Assembly: GCF_008709575.1 (NCBI RefSeq)
Contig: NZ_VYIK01000037.1
Location: forward strand, 1-39,012
Origin: Mycobacterium sp.
Lineage (GTDB): Bacteria > Actinomycetota > Actinomycetes > Mycobacteriales > Mycobacteriaceae
Direction of reading: 5' to 3'
Length of the DNA stretch: 39,012 nucleotides
This document shows, in pieces, positions 1-9,653 of the stretch (positions within the stretch are counted from its first letter, which is position 1; each line of letters begins with the position of its first letter). Position numbers and translations under genes: made by a program. The notes beneath the pieces are model-generated. The model was not told where the DNA came from. It worked only from the letters and a program-made list of their open reading frames with translations, and ran no database searches.

Positions 1-12
1 CCGCCGATGCTC

Positions 13-36
13 ATTCGTTACAATTATGTAACGAAT
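13..36. promoter_or_regulatory. Perfect palindrome, probable repressor operator
   Basis: The arms ATTCGTTAC (13-21) and GTAACGAAT (28-36) are exact reverse complements around an AT-only 6-nt spacer. The site lies 15 bp beyond the stop of the truncated PE-PPE gene and is much more AT-rich than its surroundings. Length and symmetry fit a dimeric repressor site such as those of TetR-family proteins (inference). The controlled gene would lie left of the window. A transcription terminator is less likely because no T-run follows on either strand. Confidence 0.5.
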
Positions 37-51
37 TAATGGCGCGGCACA

Positions 52-375
52 CTAGTTGAACTTTAAGGTGTGGACGCCGATCAGCGGATAGAGCCCCTCG
101 GGGGTAAACAGGCCGTTGCCGTAAGGGTTGTCCGGCGTGGCCTGGTAGAACTCGGTGATCTGGTTCGGGTAGACCTTGCTGAGATATAGGTCGTCGGCGG
201 CTTCCACGTGAGCGGGACCGGGGATCGGGGTGCCGCTGCCGCCGATCACCAATCCGATGTCTTCCCCGCTGCCGTAGGCCAACGCCGAATTCATCATTGC
301 GGTCAGCGTCAGCAGTCCGGCGCTGGAGCTGGCCACTATCCCGAGTCCGAACAAACGATGCTTGCGGCTTGACAT
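52..375 (-). pseudogene. Truncated PE-PPE-domain hydrolase (N-terminal part only)
   Basis: The 107-residue product has an N-terminal hydrophobic segment (about residues 9-33) resembling a signal peptide. It then carries GLVIGGSGTPIP and GLFTPEGLYPL, which match GLVVGGSGIPIP and GVFTPEGLSPL in the full-length neighbour at 521-2014. Reading stops at a TAG just before the part that would hold the catalytic Gly-x-Ser-x-Ser, so it cannot be an active hydrolase. The ATG at 375 is chosen over an upstream in-frame ATG because AGGAGGT sits a few bases before it. It may be a decaying duplicate, or a small secreted protein in its own right. The shared N-terminus and truncation are seen directly; loss of function is inferred. 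Confidence 0.7.
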
Positions 376-520
376 CGATGACCTCCTAACCTGGGCATGG
401 CTCTTTGCGAGTGCGAACCGTTGGAGCACAACGGTGTTGACACAACCCCGCCCTTCAGGGATGACAAAGTGCTCTCCATATCAAGAGTTCGCTGGAGGCA
501 AAGACTCGCGCTCGCCTGGT

Positions 521-2014
521 TTATGGGGCCAGGCCCGCCAGCGTCTCCAGGACGGTGAAGCCCAAGAAACCCGCTGCCACCGTGGTCAACCCGATGTCGG
601 CCGCCACCGGCAAACCGACGGCGTCGAGCGGATTGGTGAAGATGTTGTCCGCGAACACGCTGAGGTCGTAGGCCGGAAGCGAGAAGAGCAGGGCGGTGGC
701 GATGTCCGCCGTCGGCAATAGCAGCGCGTAGACCGACGAAAAATCGCTGGCGAGCGTTTCGATGGCGTTGGCGAGGTCGGTGAAGATGTCGACGGGCGAC
801 AACGCGGAAAGCAGCTCCGTCGGTGATGCGGCACTCGACAACACGGCCAACGGGTTCGCCATGAACGCTGCCATTTCGGTGTGGACGTCGCTCATGGCAG
901 CGGTCACGCCTTCCTCGGTGCCCGGCACCAGGTTCTCCAGGGCCGTGACGATCTGGTCGAAGGGCGGCAACAACCCGAACTGGGTGGGCACGTTGGCCGG
1001 CCCGGCATCCCAGCCGTAGTTGGCCGGATTGTCGTAGCCGAGGTTGACCAGCTGGGTCAGGTCCGGATTGAGCAGGGCAACCAGCGGCTGGCCGATGAGC
1101 GGGAGTGATTCGAACGGCCGCAGCAGCGGCAGCGGGTCGTCGAGGGACGGTATATTACTCGGGAGTCCCTCTTGGGTGGGAATCAGGTAATAACTGGTGT
1201 CGCCGGTGTAATCCGCGCTCAGGGTGTACAACGGGTTATCCGGCGCCGCCTTGATCGCGTCTGCGACCGCGCTGGGGTCGGTGGAGATCACCTCCCGGTA
1301 GGTGGGGTGCACGTAGAGGATGCCCAACACGGCGTTGAGGTCGGACAGGAAATTAATCGGGTAGCGCGGGAAGTCGGCGAAGCCGTCGTATTCCTGGGTG
1401 TAGATCGTGGTGTCGTAGATGGTGTTCGGCGGGGTCGCGCCGGAAAACGTGATCCCCAGACTCGGCAAGATCAACCCGTCGAAGCGTTCCAGCATCCCGC
1501 CGTCGGGCAGGCTGGGGTCGGCGACCAGTACGAACTTCACGTCGTCGGCCGGCACGTCGTCGGCTTGCAGATTGCTCATCACGAAACCGGCGATCGTGGA
1601 GCTTTGCGACTCGCCGTAGAGGGTGACGGTGTTTCCGGCGGCGATTTCGTCTTTGATGTCGGAAACTAACACGGTGGTGCCCTCCGCCACCGAGACATTG
1701 AACGGCAAGCTCTTGACCCCGCTGTAGAGCGGGGACAGCCCCTCCGGTGTGAACACGCCGTGGATATCTGTCGCCTCGGGCGACACATTGTCAAGCTCGA
1801 TGAATTTGCCGGCGTCACCTACGTAGTCGTTGACGAGCTGGGGTATCGGAATGCCGCTGCCGCCGACCACCAGACCCACGTCGTCACCGGAGGTCAGCCG
1901 CACGTCGCGCACCGCGACAGGGGGTGCCGGCGGTGCCACCGGGATCGCAACGATGACGCCGGCGCCAACCAGGGCGATACCTGCGGTGACGCTGAGGCGA
2001 AAAGCCGATGCCAT
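521..2014 (-). CDS. Secreted PE-PPE-domain serine hydrolase
   Basis: The 497-residue protein begins with a signal-peptide-like stretch (MASAFRLSVTAGIALVGAG, to about residue 35). The PE-PPE domain (PF08237) opening GLVVGGSGIPIP follows, and then the nucleophile motif GESQS with Ser136. The family has an alpha/beta-hydrolase fold with esterase or acyltransferase activity on lipid esters. In many mycobacterial members the domain is fused behind PE or PPE; here it stands alone behind an export signal. The C-terminal 150 residues are alanine- and leucine-rich. The start at 2014 removes about 99 low-complexity residues from the longest reading frame; a G-rich ribosome-binding stretch lies before the ATG and a promoter at 2051-2080. 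The substrate is unknown. Confidence 0.8.
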   Translation of the reverse strand: MASAFRLSVTAGIALVGAGVIVAIPVAPPAPPVAVRDVRLTSGDDVGLVVGGSGIPIPQLVNDYVGDAGKFIELDNVSPEATDIHGVFTPEGLSPLYSGVKSLPFNVSVAEGTTVLVSDIKDEIAAGNTVTLYGESQSSTIAGFVMSNLQADDVPADDVKFVLVADPSLPDGGMLERFDGLILPSLGITFSGATPPNTIYDTTIYTQEYDGFADFPRYPINFLSDLNAVLGILYVHPTYREVISTDPSAVADAIKAAPDNPLYTLSADYTGDTSYYLIPTQEGLPSNIPSLDDPLPLLRPFESLPLIGQPLVALLNPDLTQLVNLGYDNPANYGWDAGPANVPTQFGLLPPFDQIVTALENLVPGTEEGVTAAMSDVHTEMAAFMANPLAVLSSAASPTELLSALSPVDIFTDLANAIETLASDFSSVYALLLPTADIATALLFSLPAYDLSVFADNIFTNPLDAVGLPVAADIGLTTVAAGFLGFTVLETLAGLAP

Positions 2015-2050
2015 GATCCGACCCCCACAGTCATACTGAAAAGTTGCCTG

Positions 2051-2080
2051 AATATATCTGAGTTTGTGCTGAGAAAGCAA
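2051..2080 (-). promoter_or_regulatory. Sigma-70-type promoter of the PE-PPE hydrolase gene
   Basis: On the minus strand TTGCTT (2075-2080) and TATATT (2051-2056) are separated by 18 bp, close to the housekeeping consensus. The -10 lies 36 bp upstream of the ATG at 2014. The spacer 2015-2317 holds no other gene that I can support. It contains this promoter and the 3' flank of the DinB-like gene. Confidence 0.5.
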
Positions 2081-2317
2081 GAAGCGGCCGAGCCGTCGCG
2101 TACTCGGTGTTGCACTTTCAGCGGCGGCGCCGGATCGGTCGAGATCGGGCGATTTTCTCGCTGCAACCAGGCTCGCGACGGTGGGGAACTCAGCGTGGCA
2201 CCGACGAGCCGGGCGACCGATCGGCGACGTCGCACAGTGATTTTCTGAGACGCTGCTGTGCAAGCGATGAGGGGTCGTCGGCCTTGCGGGCGTCGCGCGC
2301 CGGCGGTTCAAAACGGT

Positions 2318-3103
2318 TCAAAGACCGCGCCCGGCGCCCGGCGGGCCGGCGAAGGCCTGCGCGATGTGCAGCCAGCGCTGCGCGTCGGCGCCGTGGGCGG
2401 TGATGTCGAGAGCGCTCAGTGCCCGCCGCTGGGTGACCAGGGCGCAGAAGTCCTCGGCCGATCCGGTGACGCGTTGCGCCGCAGTCGGGTCGCCCCACGA
2501 CCAGGTGCCGCCGTCGGGGGCGCGGAGCTGGACGAAAAACGGTTCGGTGGGCGGGGTCAGCCCGTTGACGGTGAACGCGTAGTCGCGGGTGCGGACCCCG
2601 AGGTGCGCGACCGATCGCAGCCGCGCGGTCGCGCGGCGCCGGATGCCCAGCGCGTCAGCGACGTCGAGCCCGTGCGCCCAGGTCTCCATCAGCCGTGCGG
2701 TGGCCATCGACGTGACGCTCATTGGCGGACCGAACCACGGCAGTTTGCGGCCGTCGGGAACCGCCCGGAGCGCCTCGTGCAGCCGCAGGCGGGTCGACCG
2801 CCACTCGGCGAGTAGTTCGGTCGGCGGCGCGGCTGCGGCGCGGTCGGCGCCGCTGTCGACGAAACCGGTGGGGTCGGCGGACGCCTGCTCGAGCAGCTCG
2901 GCGAAACCGGCCGCGTCGGTGACGGCGGTCAACGCGACGCGGTCGGTCCATAACAGGTGCCCGATCTGGTGGGCGATGGTCCAGCCCGCGGCCGGCGTGG
3001 GGGTGGCCCAGCGCTGGGCGGGCAGCGGCGCCACCAGCGCGTCGAGCTCGTCGGTTTCGGCCCGCAGATCGGCGATGACCGCCTCGAGACCGGACATGGG
3101 CAT
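2318..3103 (-). CDS. Maleylpyruvate isomerase/DinB-like metal-binding protein (Rv0036c type)
   Basis: This is a 261-residue protein of the mycothiol-dependent maleylpyruvate isomerase/DinB-fold superfamily. The N-terminal helical half contains the metal-ligand motif HQIGHLLW (His45 and His49), and further conserved stretches such as [14 protein letters not shown] near residue 140 would supply another ligand. A smaller C-terminal domain follows. Family members use a divalent metal and often mycothiol; the substrate here is not known. The start lies 3 bp after the TAA of the MFS gene, so the two are probably translated together. A second in-frame ATG two codons later is equally possible. Position and sequence suggest orthology to Rv0036c. 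Confidence 0.85.
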   Translation of the reverse strand: MPMSGLEAVIADLRAETDELDALVAPLPAQRWATPTPAAGWTIAHQIGHLLWTDRVALTAVTDAAGFAELLEQASADPTGFVDSGADRAAAAPPTELLAEWRSTRLRLHEALRAVPDGRKLPWFGPPMSVTSMATARLMETWAHGLDVADALGIRRRATARLRSVAHLGVRTRDYAFTVNGLTPPTEPFFVQLRAPDGGTWSWGDPTAAQRVTGSAEDFCALVTQRRALSALDITAHGADAQRWLHIAQAFAGPPGAGRGL

Positions 3104-3106
3104 AGC

Positions 3107-4393
3107 TTAGTGACCGCTGGACGCTGTTTGCCGGCCGAGGACGGCGTGGGCGGCCAGGCCGCACAGGTAGAGCATCACCCCGCCCAGCGCCAACAGCGGG
3201 GCCTGCCCGTTGACCGGAACGATCATCGCCGCGGCGGTGACCGCACCGATGAACGCCACCCAGAACAGCGCGTCCTGCACGGCAAACACGTGGCCGCGCA
3301 GCGCGTCGTCGACGTCGACCTGCATCGCGGTGTCGGCGCAGAGCTTGACTGCTTGTCCGGCTGTGCCGAGGAGGAAGCCGCAGCCGATCATCACCGGCAC
3401 GTGCAGCCCGGCTCCGAGCAGTTGGACGGCTGCCGCGGTCCCCAGTGCGGTGTTGGCCGTGGCGTAGCGACCGAGGTGGCGCACGGCCGGCGGGGTCACC
3501 GCAGTGGCCAGAAACGACCCGGTACCGGTCGCGGCGAGGAACAGTACCGCGGTGCTCAGGTCGCCGGCCGTGGCGCCATCGGTGTTGCGCACCAACAACA
3601 GCACCAGCAGCGTGTTGATCCCGAACACCATTCGGTGCGCGGCCAGCCCGGCCAGCGTAGCGGCCACCGTCGGACTGCGCGCCACCGTGCGCACGCCGTG
3701 CAGCCAACCCGTGGTCACCAGATAGGCCACCGATCCCGGTACTGCGCCGCCGGTGTCGTCGGGGCCCAGTGCGTGCGGGACGAATCGCCGCGCGAGCAGC
3801 AACGCGATCGACAGCGGGATCGTGACCAGGAAGATGATCCAGGCAGCCCCGGTGTCGCCGGTCCCGAAAAGCCAGCGGGGCACCAGCATGAAGTTCGCAC
3901 CGGCGAACGCGGCTATCGCACCGGCCGCGGTGGCCAGCGAGTTCATCGTGACCACCTGGTCGCGCGGAACCACGTGCGGCAGCGCCGCCGAGAGCCCCGA
4001 CGACACAAAGCGGCCGAACCCGTTGACGATCAGCGCACCGCACAGCACCACGGGGTCGGCCGCCCCGGCGACGAACAAGGTACCCACCGCGGCCACCGAC
4101 ACCAGCCGGCCCGCGTTGGCCCAGATCAGCACCAGCCGGCGATCCCAGCGGTCCAGCAGCGCTCCGGCGCACGGACCCAGCAGCGAGTAGGGCAAAAACA
4201 GCACGGCGAACGCGCCGGCGATCGCCAACGGGCTGGTGGCCCGCTCCGGGTTGAACAGCAACGCGCCGGCCAGTCCGGCCTGGAAAAGCCCGTCGCCGAA
4301 TTGGCTGACCACCCGCAGCTCCACCAGTCTGCGGAAGTCGAGCAGGGTGCGCGCCGAGCGCCAGGCTGCGACCGGTGCGCGGGTGTCAATCAC
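3107..4393 (-). CDS. MFS transporter (Rv0037c type)
   Basis: The 428-residue integral membrane protein has about twelve hydrophobic segments. It carries an MFS loop 2-3 motif in the form [10 protein letters not shown] after the second helix, and opens with a soluble stretch ending [16 protein letters not shown], typical of drug-efflux-like MFS proteins. Substrate is unknown. The GTG at 4393 is preferred because the longest frame would run through the divergent promoter region of yqgE; its ribosome-binding site is weak, so the start is uncertain by some codons. It is the first gene of a two-gene operon with the DinB-like gene. A short inverted repeat, CTGAG-5-CTCAG (4433-4447), lies between this gene and divergent yqgE. 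Confidence 0.85.
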   Translation of the reverse strand: MIDTRAPVAAWRSARTLLDFRRLVELRVVSQFGDGLFQAGLAGALLFNPERATSPLAIAGAFAVLFLPYSLLGPCAGALLDRWDRRLVLIWANAGRLVSVAAVGTLFVAGAADPVVLCGALIVNGFGRFVSSGLSAALPHVVPRDQVVTMNSLATAAGAIAAFAGANFMLVPRWLFGTGDTGAAWIIFLVTIPLSIALLLARRFVPHALGPDDTGGAVPGSVAYLVTTGWLHGVRTVARSPTVAATLAGLAAHRMVFGINTLLVLLLVRNTDGATAGDLSTAVLFLAATGTGSFLATAVTPPAVRHLGRYATANTALGTAAAVQLLGAGLHVPVMIGCGFLLGTAGQAVKLCADTAMQVDVDDALRGHVFAVQDALFWVAFIGAVTAAAMIVPVNGQAPLLALGGVMLYLCGLAAHAVLGRQTASSGH

Positions 4394-4519
4394 AGAACCT
4401 ACTTCCACGGTGCGCCAACGGCAAAGCGGCGGCTGAGATCGGCTCAGACCACAGTACAAATATCGGACAGCCTCCGGTTTGTTCACTACGGCGAGCCACG
4501 GGGGTGCCATGATGGTGAG

Positions 4520-5122
4520 GTGGCGCCGGAAGATCCCGAGGACCATGTTGCGCCGCCCGCGCAGCGGGTGCGGGCAGGCACGTTGCTGCTCGCCAACACC
4601 GACCTGCTTGAGCCGACGTTCCGGCGCAGTGTGATCTACATCATCGAGCACAACGACGGCGGCACCCTGGGTGTCGTGCTGAACCGGCCCAGCGACACCG
4701 CTGTTTACAACGTGTTGCCGCAGTGGGCCAAGCTGGCGGCCAAACCCAAGACCATGTTCATCGGCGGCCCGGTCAAACGCGACGCGGCGTTGTGTCTATC
4801 GGTGCTGCGGGTCGGCGCGGATCCAGCAGGTGTGCCCGGTCTACGGCACATCGCCGGCCGCCTGGCGATGGTCGACCTCGACGCCGACCCGGCGACGATC
4901 GCGCCGCTGGTCGAGGGTGTTCGGATCTTTGCCGGATACTCCGGCTGGACGATCGGCCAGCTCGAAGGCGAGATCGAGCGCGACGATTGGATTGTGTTGT
5001 CGGCGTTACCCTCCGACGTCCTGGTCGAACCGCGAGTGGATCTGTGGGGCAGAGCGCTGCGCCGCCAGCCGCTACCGCTGTCGCTGTTGGCGACCCATCC
5101 GGTCGACGTCGCCCGCAACTAA
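4520..5122 (+). CDS. UPF0301/YqgE family protein (Rv0038 type)
   Basis: This 200-residue protein belongs to the YqgE/AlgH family (DUF179). The conserved opening [20 protein letters not shown] is followed by the family hallmarks [11 protein letters not shown] and FIGGPV and the later [16 protein letters not shown]. The molecular function of the family is unresolved. GTG at 4520 is chosen because it gives a length near that of the M. tuberculosis protein (about 202 residues) and the frame upstream has no family similarity. The stop lies 12 bp from the convergent stop of the Mtc28-like gene, so the small membrane protein gene Rv0039c found here in M. tuberculosis is absent. Confidence 0.9.
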   Translation: MAPEDPEDHVAPPAQRVRAGTLLLANTDLLEPTFRRSVIYIIEHNDGGTLGVVLNRPSDTAVYNVLPQWAKLAAKPKTMFIGGPVKRDAALCLSVLRVGADPAGVPGLRHIAGRLAMVDLDADPATIAPLVEGVRIFAGYSGWTIGQLEGEIERDDWIVLSALPSDVLVEPRVDLWGRALRRQPLPLSLLATHPVDVARN

Positions 5123-5134
5123 CTTTCAAACCGG

Positions 5135-5965
5135 CTAGCGCTGGCGTGCGGCCGCTGACGCCAGGCCCGGCGGCGCGGTCGGCGACGGGCCGGGCGCCGC
5201 AGCGGCGACGGGTGGGGTGGTTCCGGGGGCGCTGACCCGGAAACCGTTGACGATCGCGTCGGTGGCGGGGGCATCGGCAACGGCCTGGCTGACCGCGGTG
5301 GTCACCGCCAGCGACACCAGGTAATGCTCGGGTCCGGCGGTGGTGATCACGTGGCGGCGCGAGGTGTTGAGGGTCATGTCGTTCTCGCGGTAGGTGCCCT
5401 CGATGATCGATGACGGGAAGCCGTCGAAGTCGGCCAGCGAGGCGTTGGTCGTCCGCCAGGCCGGCAACTGCTGGCTGTCGAGGTAGCCGTGGGTAATCGC
5501 CTCCCTGGGATCGAAGTCGCCGATCAGCTTGTAGACCACCACCTGGGCGTTGGAGGTGTAGAGGCTGGCGTTGCCGGTGCGGTCGGCGATCACCACGAAC
5601 GCGTCGGGCACGTTGGGGTCGGGTACCTGCGTCCAGCGCGGCGGCATCGGGAGGGTGATGTCGAGCGCTTTGAAGTTCTGGGGTTGCTGCGGCACCAGTG
5701 TGACGTTTTTGGCCTGGAAGTAATCACGAAGTGTGCCGGAGCTGGCCGGCAGCAGCGTCGGCGCCCCCGGCGGGGCGACCGCCGTCGGCTGACCCGCCGC
5801 GGCCGGGTTTGTTTGGGGCGCCGGGGGCGCTGCGGTGGCCGGCACTGGGACGGGTCGCGGCGGAAGCACCGGTTCCGCCGACGCGGTCGCGCCGGCCAGC
5901 GCGATCACGGCCCCGACGCCCACACCCGCACCTGCCAGCGCCACCCGCCGGGCAATCCGCATCAT
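5135..5965 (-). CDS. mtc28: Proline-rich secreted antigen Mtc28-like (Rv0040c type)
   Basis: The 276-residue exported protein has a classical signal peptide (residues 1-30, [14 protein letters not shown]... ending ATASAEP) with no lipobox cysteine. A Pro/Ala-rich linker (about 31-75) follows, then a globular domain of the LpqN/LpqT type (about 80-245, with [14 protein letters not shown] and [15 protein letters not shown]), and a Pro/Ala-rich tail. Mtc28 is a known secreted antigen of M. tuberculosis without an assigned enzymatic activity. The gene is divergent from leuS. A possible -10 (TACAGT on the minus strand, 6007-6012) and three phased repeats just upstream of the expected -35 suggest regulator-dependent expression. 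Confidence 0.85.
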   Translation of the reverse strand: MMRIARRVALAGAGVGVGAVIALAGATASAEPVLPPRPVPVPATAAPPAPQTNPAAAGQPTAVAPPGAPTLLPASSGTLRDYFQAKNVTLVPQQPQNFKALDITLPMPPRWTQVPDPNVPDAFVVIADRTGNASLYTSNAQVVVYKLIGDFDPREAITHGYLDSQQLPAWRTTNASLADFDGFPSSIIEGTYRENDMTLNTSRRHVITTAGPEHYLVSLAVTTAVSQAVADAPATDAIVNGFRVSAPGTTPPVAAAAPGPSPTAPPGLASAAARQR

Positions 5966-6036
5966 CAGACTCGGTCCTTCCGCAGGGACGAAACCTGGTG
6001 AGGCCGACTGTAACCAGGCATAACCGCTGACTACCA

Positions 6037-6069
6037 GACCTGGAATAGAGCTGGAACCGACCTGGAATG
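6037..6069. promoter_or_regulatory. Three 11-bp phased direct repeats, candidate activator site
   Basis: GACCTGGAAT (6037-6046), GAGCTGGAAC (6048-6057) and GACCTGGAAT (6059-6068) recur every 11 bp, on the same helical face. The array ends directly upstream of where the -35 of mtc28 would lie if TACAGT (6007-6012, minus strand) is its -10, and about 85 bp before the predicted leuS start. An 11-bp period is characteristic of OmpR/PhoB-type response-regulator sites. The regulator itself cannot be named. Confidence 0.45.
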
Positions 6070-6139
6070 AACCACTGACCGGTCCGCAATCGAACCGAGA
6101 CCCGCTGACGGCGGGCGGGGCGGGCCATCGGTGCCCTTA

Positions 6140-6145
6140 TACCCT
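6140..6145 (+). promoter_or_regulatory. -10 element of leuS, leaderless arrangement
   Basis: TACCCT fits the mycobacterial TANNNT -10 pattern and ends 6 bp before the GTG at 6152. Transcription would then begin at, or within a base of, the start codon. Leaderless mRNAs of this layout are common in mycobacteria. The arrangement supports GTG 6152 over the GTG at 6131. Confidence 0.55.
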
Positions 6146-6151
6146 GGTGCC

Positions 6152-9049
6152 GTGGCCGAATCCCCCAACGCTGCGAGCCCGGGCGCCGCCGACGCGGACG
6201 CCGAGGCGCCGCCGTATCGTTACACGGCGGAGCTGGCGAATCGGATCGAGCGTACCTGGCAGGATAATTGGGCGCGGTGGGGGACGTTCAACGTCGCCAA
6301 CCCGGTCGGGTCGCTGGCGCCGGCAGACGGCTCGTCGGTACCCGAGGACAAGATATTCGTCCAGGACATGTTCCCCTATCCGTCCGGGGAGGGTTTGCAC
6401 GTCGGACACCCGCTCGGCTACATCGCGACCGACGTCTACGCCCGCTACTTCCGGATGACCGGTCATAATGTTTTGCACGCGTTGGGGTTTGATGCTTTTG
6501 GGTTGCCCGCAGAGCAATACGCGGCACAAACCGGCACCCACCCGCGGATCCGGACCGAGGCCAACATCGTCAATTTCCGGCGTCAACTGGGCCGCCTCGG
6601 CTTCGGCCACGACACCCGGCGGAGTTTTTCCACCACCGACGTCGACTTCTACAAGTGGACGCAGTGGATCTTTCTGCAGATCTACAACGCCTGGTTCGAT
6701 CCCGCCGCCAACAAAGCTCGGCCGATCTCCGAATTGATAGCCGAATTCGATTCCGGCGCGCGTACTTTGAACGATGGCAAAGACTGGTCGATGTTGTCGC
6801 CCGGTGAACGGGCCGACGTGATCGACGCGCACCGTTTGGTCTACAAGTCGGATTCGTTGGTGAACTGGTGCCCGGGCCTGGGTACCGTCCTGGCCAACGA
6901 AGAAGTCACCGCCGACGGTCGCAGTGAGCGCGGAAACTTTCCGGTCTTTCGCAAACGGTTGCCGCAGTGGATGATGCGGATCACCGCCTACGCCGACCGG
7001 CTGCTCGACGACCTGGACGTGCTGGAGTGGCCGGAGAAAGTCAAGACGATGCAGCGCAACTGGATCGGCCGCTCCAGCGGCGCCGCTGTGCTGTTTTCGG
7101 CACGCACCGCTGATGCCGGCGAGGCCGTCGACATCGAGGTGTTCACCACCCGGCCGGACACCCTTTTCGGGGCCACCTATCTGGTTCTGGCGCCCGAGCA
7201 CGACCTGGTCGACCGCCTGGTGACCGCCGACTGGCCGGACGAGGTGGACCCGCGCTGGACGTTCGGTGGTAAAACGCCGGCGGCGGCCGTCGCCGCCTAC
7301 CGGCAGTCCATCGCCGCGAAGTCCGATCTGGAGCGTCAGGAACACAAGGCGAAGACCGGGGTCTTTTTGGGCAGTTACGCGACGAATCCGGCCAATGGCG
7401 CGCAGATGCCGATCTTCATCGCCGACTACGTTTTAGTCAGTTACGGCACCGGGGCGATTATGGCGGTCCCGGGTCACGACCAGCGCGACTGGGAATTCGC
7501 CCGCGAGTTCGGCCTGCCGGTCGTCGAAGTCATCGCCGGCGGCGACATTTCACAAGCGGCCTACACCGGAGACGGCGTGCTGGTGAATTCGGGCTACCTC
7601 GACGGCATGGACGTGGCGTCGGCCAAGGACGCCATCACTGCTCGCTTGGAATCCGACGGCCGCGGCCGGGCTCGCGTCGAATACAAGTTGCGGGACTGGC
7701 TGTTCGCCCGGCAGCGGTACTGGGGGGAGCCGTTCCCGATCGTCTACGACGGCGAAGGTCGCCCACACGCGCTGGACGAGGCCGCGTTGCCCATCGAATT
7801 GCCCGATATTCCGGATTATTCACCGGTGCTGTTCGATCCGGACGACGCCGAAAGCGTTCCAGAGCCGCCGCTGGCCAAGGCAACCGACTGGGTCCACGTC
7901 GAACTGGACCTGGGCGACGGGCTCAAGCCCTACACCCGCGACACCAACGTGATGCCGCAGTGGGCGGGCAGTTCCTGGTATGAGCTGCGCTACACCGACC
8001 CGCACAACGCGGAGCGTTTCTGCGCCCCAGAGAACGAGGCCTACTGGATGGGTCCGCGGCCGGCCGAGCATGGTCCCGACGACCCGGGTGGCGTCGACCT
8101 GTACGTCGGCGGTGTCGAACACGCGGTGCTGCACCTGCTGTATGCGCGATTCTGGCACAAGGTGCTCTACGACCTGGGCTGGGTCAGCTCCCGCGAGCCC
8201 TACCGGCGGTTGGTCAACCAGGGCTACATCCAGGCATTCGCCTACACCGATGCGCGCGGCGCCTACGTTCCGGCGGCGGACGTGATCGAACGCGACGGCA
8301 AGTTCTTCTATCCGGGGCCGGACGGGGAAATCGAGGTGTTCCAGGAATTCGGCAAGATCGGCAAGAGCCTGAAGAATTCGGTGTCCCCCGACGAGATCTG
8401 CGACACCTACGGCGCCGACACGCTGCGCGTGTACGAGATGTCCATGGGCCCGCTGGAGGCGTCGCGTCCATGGGCCACCAAGGACGTTGTCGGCGCATAC
8501 CGATTCCTGCAGCGGGTGTGGCGGCTGGTGGTCGACGAGCAGACCGGCACGACGCAGGTGGACAACGACACGGCGGTGGACGTGGAGACGCTGCGGGTGC
8601 TGCACCGCACCATTGCCGGCGTCTCGGAGGATTTCGCCTCGCTCCGTAACAACACCGCGGTGGCCAAGCTGATCGAGTACACCAACCACCTCACCAAACG
8701 GCATCGTGCGGGGGTGCCGCGGGCAGCCGTCGAGCCGCTGGTGTTGATGCTGGCCCCGCTGGCCCCGCACCTGGCCGAGGAGTTGTGGCAGCGGCTGGGC
8801 CATGCCATGTCGCTGGCGCACGGCCCGTTCCCGGTGGCCGATCCGGCCTACCTGGTCTCCGAGGCCGTCGAATACCCGGTGCAGGTCAACGGCAAGGTGC
8901 GGGGCAAGGTCGTGGTGGCGGCCGATGCCGACGCCGATACCGTGACGGCGGCCGCGCTGGCCGACGAGAAGGTGCAGGCGTTTTTGGACGGTACGGAGCC
9001 CAAGAAGGTCATCGTGGTGGCCGGTCGGCTGGTCAACCTGGTCGTCTGA
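6152..9049 (+). CDS. leuS: Leucyl-tRNA synthetase
   Basis: This cytosolic enzyme charges tRNA-Leu using ATP. The 965-residue product has the class I signature HVGH at residue 83 within [15 protein letters not shown]. The CP1 editing domain follows ([12 protein letters not shown] and later [17 protein letters not shown]), and the second class I motif is KIGKS near residue 735. The C-terminal domain ends [14 protein letters not shown]...[11 protein letters not shown]. Length matches M. tuberculosis LeuS (about 969). The GTG at 6152 is chosen because it sits right behind a -10 element; seven extra residues from the GTG at 6131 cannot be excluded. It is monocistronic, divergent from mtc28 and convergent with marR. 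Confidence 0.97.
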   Translation: MAESPNAASPGAADADAEAPPYRYTAELANRIERTWQDNWARWGTFNVANPVGSLAPADGSSVPEDKIFVQDMFPYPSGEGLHVGHPLGYIATDVYARYFRMTGHNVLHALGFDAFGLPAEQYAAQTGTHPRIRTEANIVNFRRQLGRLGFGHDTRRSFSTTDVDFYKWTQWIFLQIYNAWFDPAANKARPISELIAEFDSGARTLNDGKDWSMLSPGERADVIDAHRLVYKSDSLVNWCPGLGTVLANEEVTADGRSERGNFPVFRKRLPQWMMRITAYADRLLDDLDVLEWPEKVKTMQRNWIGRSSGAAVLFSARTADAGEAVDIEVFTTRPDTLFGATYLVLAPEHDLVDRLVTADWPDEVDPRWTFGGKTPAAAVAAYRQSIAAKSDLERQEHKAKTGVFLGSYATNPANGAQMPIFIADYVLVSYGTGAIMAVPGHDQRDWEFAREFGLPVVEVIAGGDISQAAYTGDGVLVNSGYLDGMDVASAKDAITARLESDGRGRARVEYKLRDWLFARQRYWGEPFPIVYDGEGRPHALDEAALPIELPDIPDYSPVLFDPDDAESVPEPPLAKATDWVHVELDLGDGLKPYTRDTNVMPQWAGSSWYELRYTDPHNAERFCAPENEAYWMGPRPAEHGPDDPGGVDLYVGGVEHAVLHLLYARFWHKVLYDLGWVSSREPYRRLVNQGYIQAFAYTDARGAYVPAADVIERDGKFFYPGPDGEIEVFQEFGKIGKSLKNSVSPDEICDTYGADTLRVYEMSMGPLEASRPWATKDVVGAYRFLQRVWRLVVDEQTGTTQVDNDTAVDVETLRVLHRTIAGVSEDFASLRNNTAVAKLIEYTNHLTKRHRAGVPRAAVEPLVLMLAPLAPHLAEELWQRLGHAMSLAHGPFPVADPAYLVSEAVEYPVQVNGKVRGKVVVAADADADTVTAAALADEKVQAFLDGTEPKKVIVVAGRLVNLVV

Positions 9050-9091
9050 CGACCAGCGGTCACCGCGAGCAGCACTTGGAGTCCGGCGACG

Positions 9092-9598
9092 TCAGCCCGG
9101 CGTGGGCCCGGGCTCGGCGTCGGGGGAGCCGGCCGGCTCGCTGGAGGCCAAGCGTTCCAGCGGCGCGAGCGCCTTGGTCAGAGTGTCAAGATCAGCCTCG
9201 CTGAGTCGGCTGAGCATCGCGGCCAGCGCGGAGATCCGATTGGCCAGCGACTCACGGTGCACCGCGAGTCCACGCGGGGTGATGTCGACCAGCACCGCGC
9301 GCAGGTCAGACGGGTCACGCGACCGCTTGACCAGGCCGATTTTTTCCAGCCGCCGAATCGCCACGGTGGTGGTGGGAGTGCGGACACGTTCCCGGGCGGC
9401 AAGATCGGTCATCCGGATCGGGCCCTGGTCGAGCAGCGTGACCAGGATCGACAACTGCGCCAGCGTCAATTCGCCCGCTGTTGCGGCGCCGGGGCTGTGG
9501 TCACCGCGGCGCAGGATGGCGAACAGCTTGGAGAGCGTGCGGTGAAGCCCTTCAGCCAACTGCGTCACTTCCGGCACGGTGGCTTCACGTTCCGCCAT
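9092..9598 (-). CDS. MarR-family transcriptional regulator (Rv0042c type)
   Basis: The 168-residue protein is a typical MarR dimer subunit. It has an N-terminal helix, a winged helix-turn-helix (about residues 43-105, with LTLAQLSILVTLL, MTDLAARERVRTPTTTVAIRRLEKIGLVKR and the wing DPSDLRAVLVDITPRG), and a C-terminal dimerisation helix. It lies 55 bp downstream of the ABC ATPase gene on the same strand. It has its own probable promoter: TAGACT (9607-9612) ends 8 bp before the ATG, and a palindrome overlaps it, consistent with autoregulation. The effector is unknown. In M. tuberculosis a GntR gene (Rv0043c) follows at this place; here the transporter genes occupy it. Confidence 0.88.
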   Translation of the reverse strand: MAEREATVPEVTQLAEGLHRTLSKLFAILRRGDHSPGAATAGELTLAQLSILVTLLDQGPIRMTDLAARERVRTPTTTVAIRRLEKIGLVKRSRDPSDLRAVLVDITPRGLAVHRESLANRISALAAMLSRLSEADLDTLTKALAPLERLASSEPAGSPDAEPGPTPG

Positions 9599-9606
9599 AA
9601 TTCGCT

Positions 9607-9621
9607 AGTCTAACCTGTTAG
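9607..9621 (-). promoter_or_regulatory. marR promoter with overlapping palindromic operator
   Basis: The palindrome CTAAC-2-GTTAG (9610-9621) overlaps the -10 hexamer TAGACT (minus strand, 9607-9612). This hexamer ends 8 bp upstream of the marR ATG, close to a leaderless layout. A dimeric regulator bound here would block RNA polymerase. Binding by the adjacent MarR protein is inferred from position only. Confidence 0.45.
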
Positions 9622-9653
9622 GCGCGCATCGGCCCGGTAAATGGGGAGCGCTG

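Noticed and set aside
2957..4519. Long N-terminal extension in frame with yqgE
   Set aside because: The translation is Arg/Gln/His-rich antisense of the MFS and DinB-like genes with no family match; YqgE similarity begins only at about 4550.
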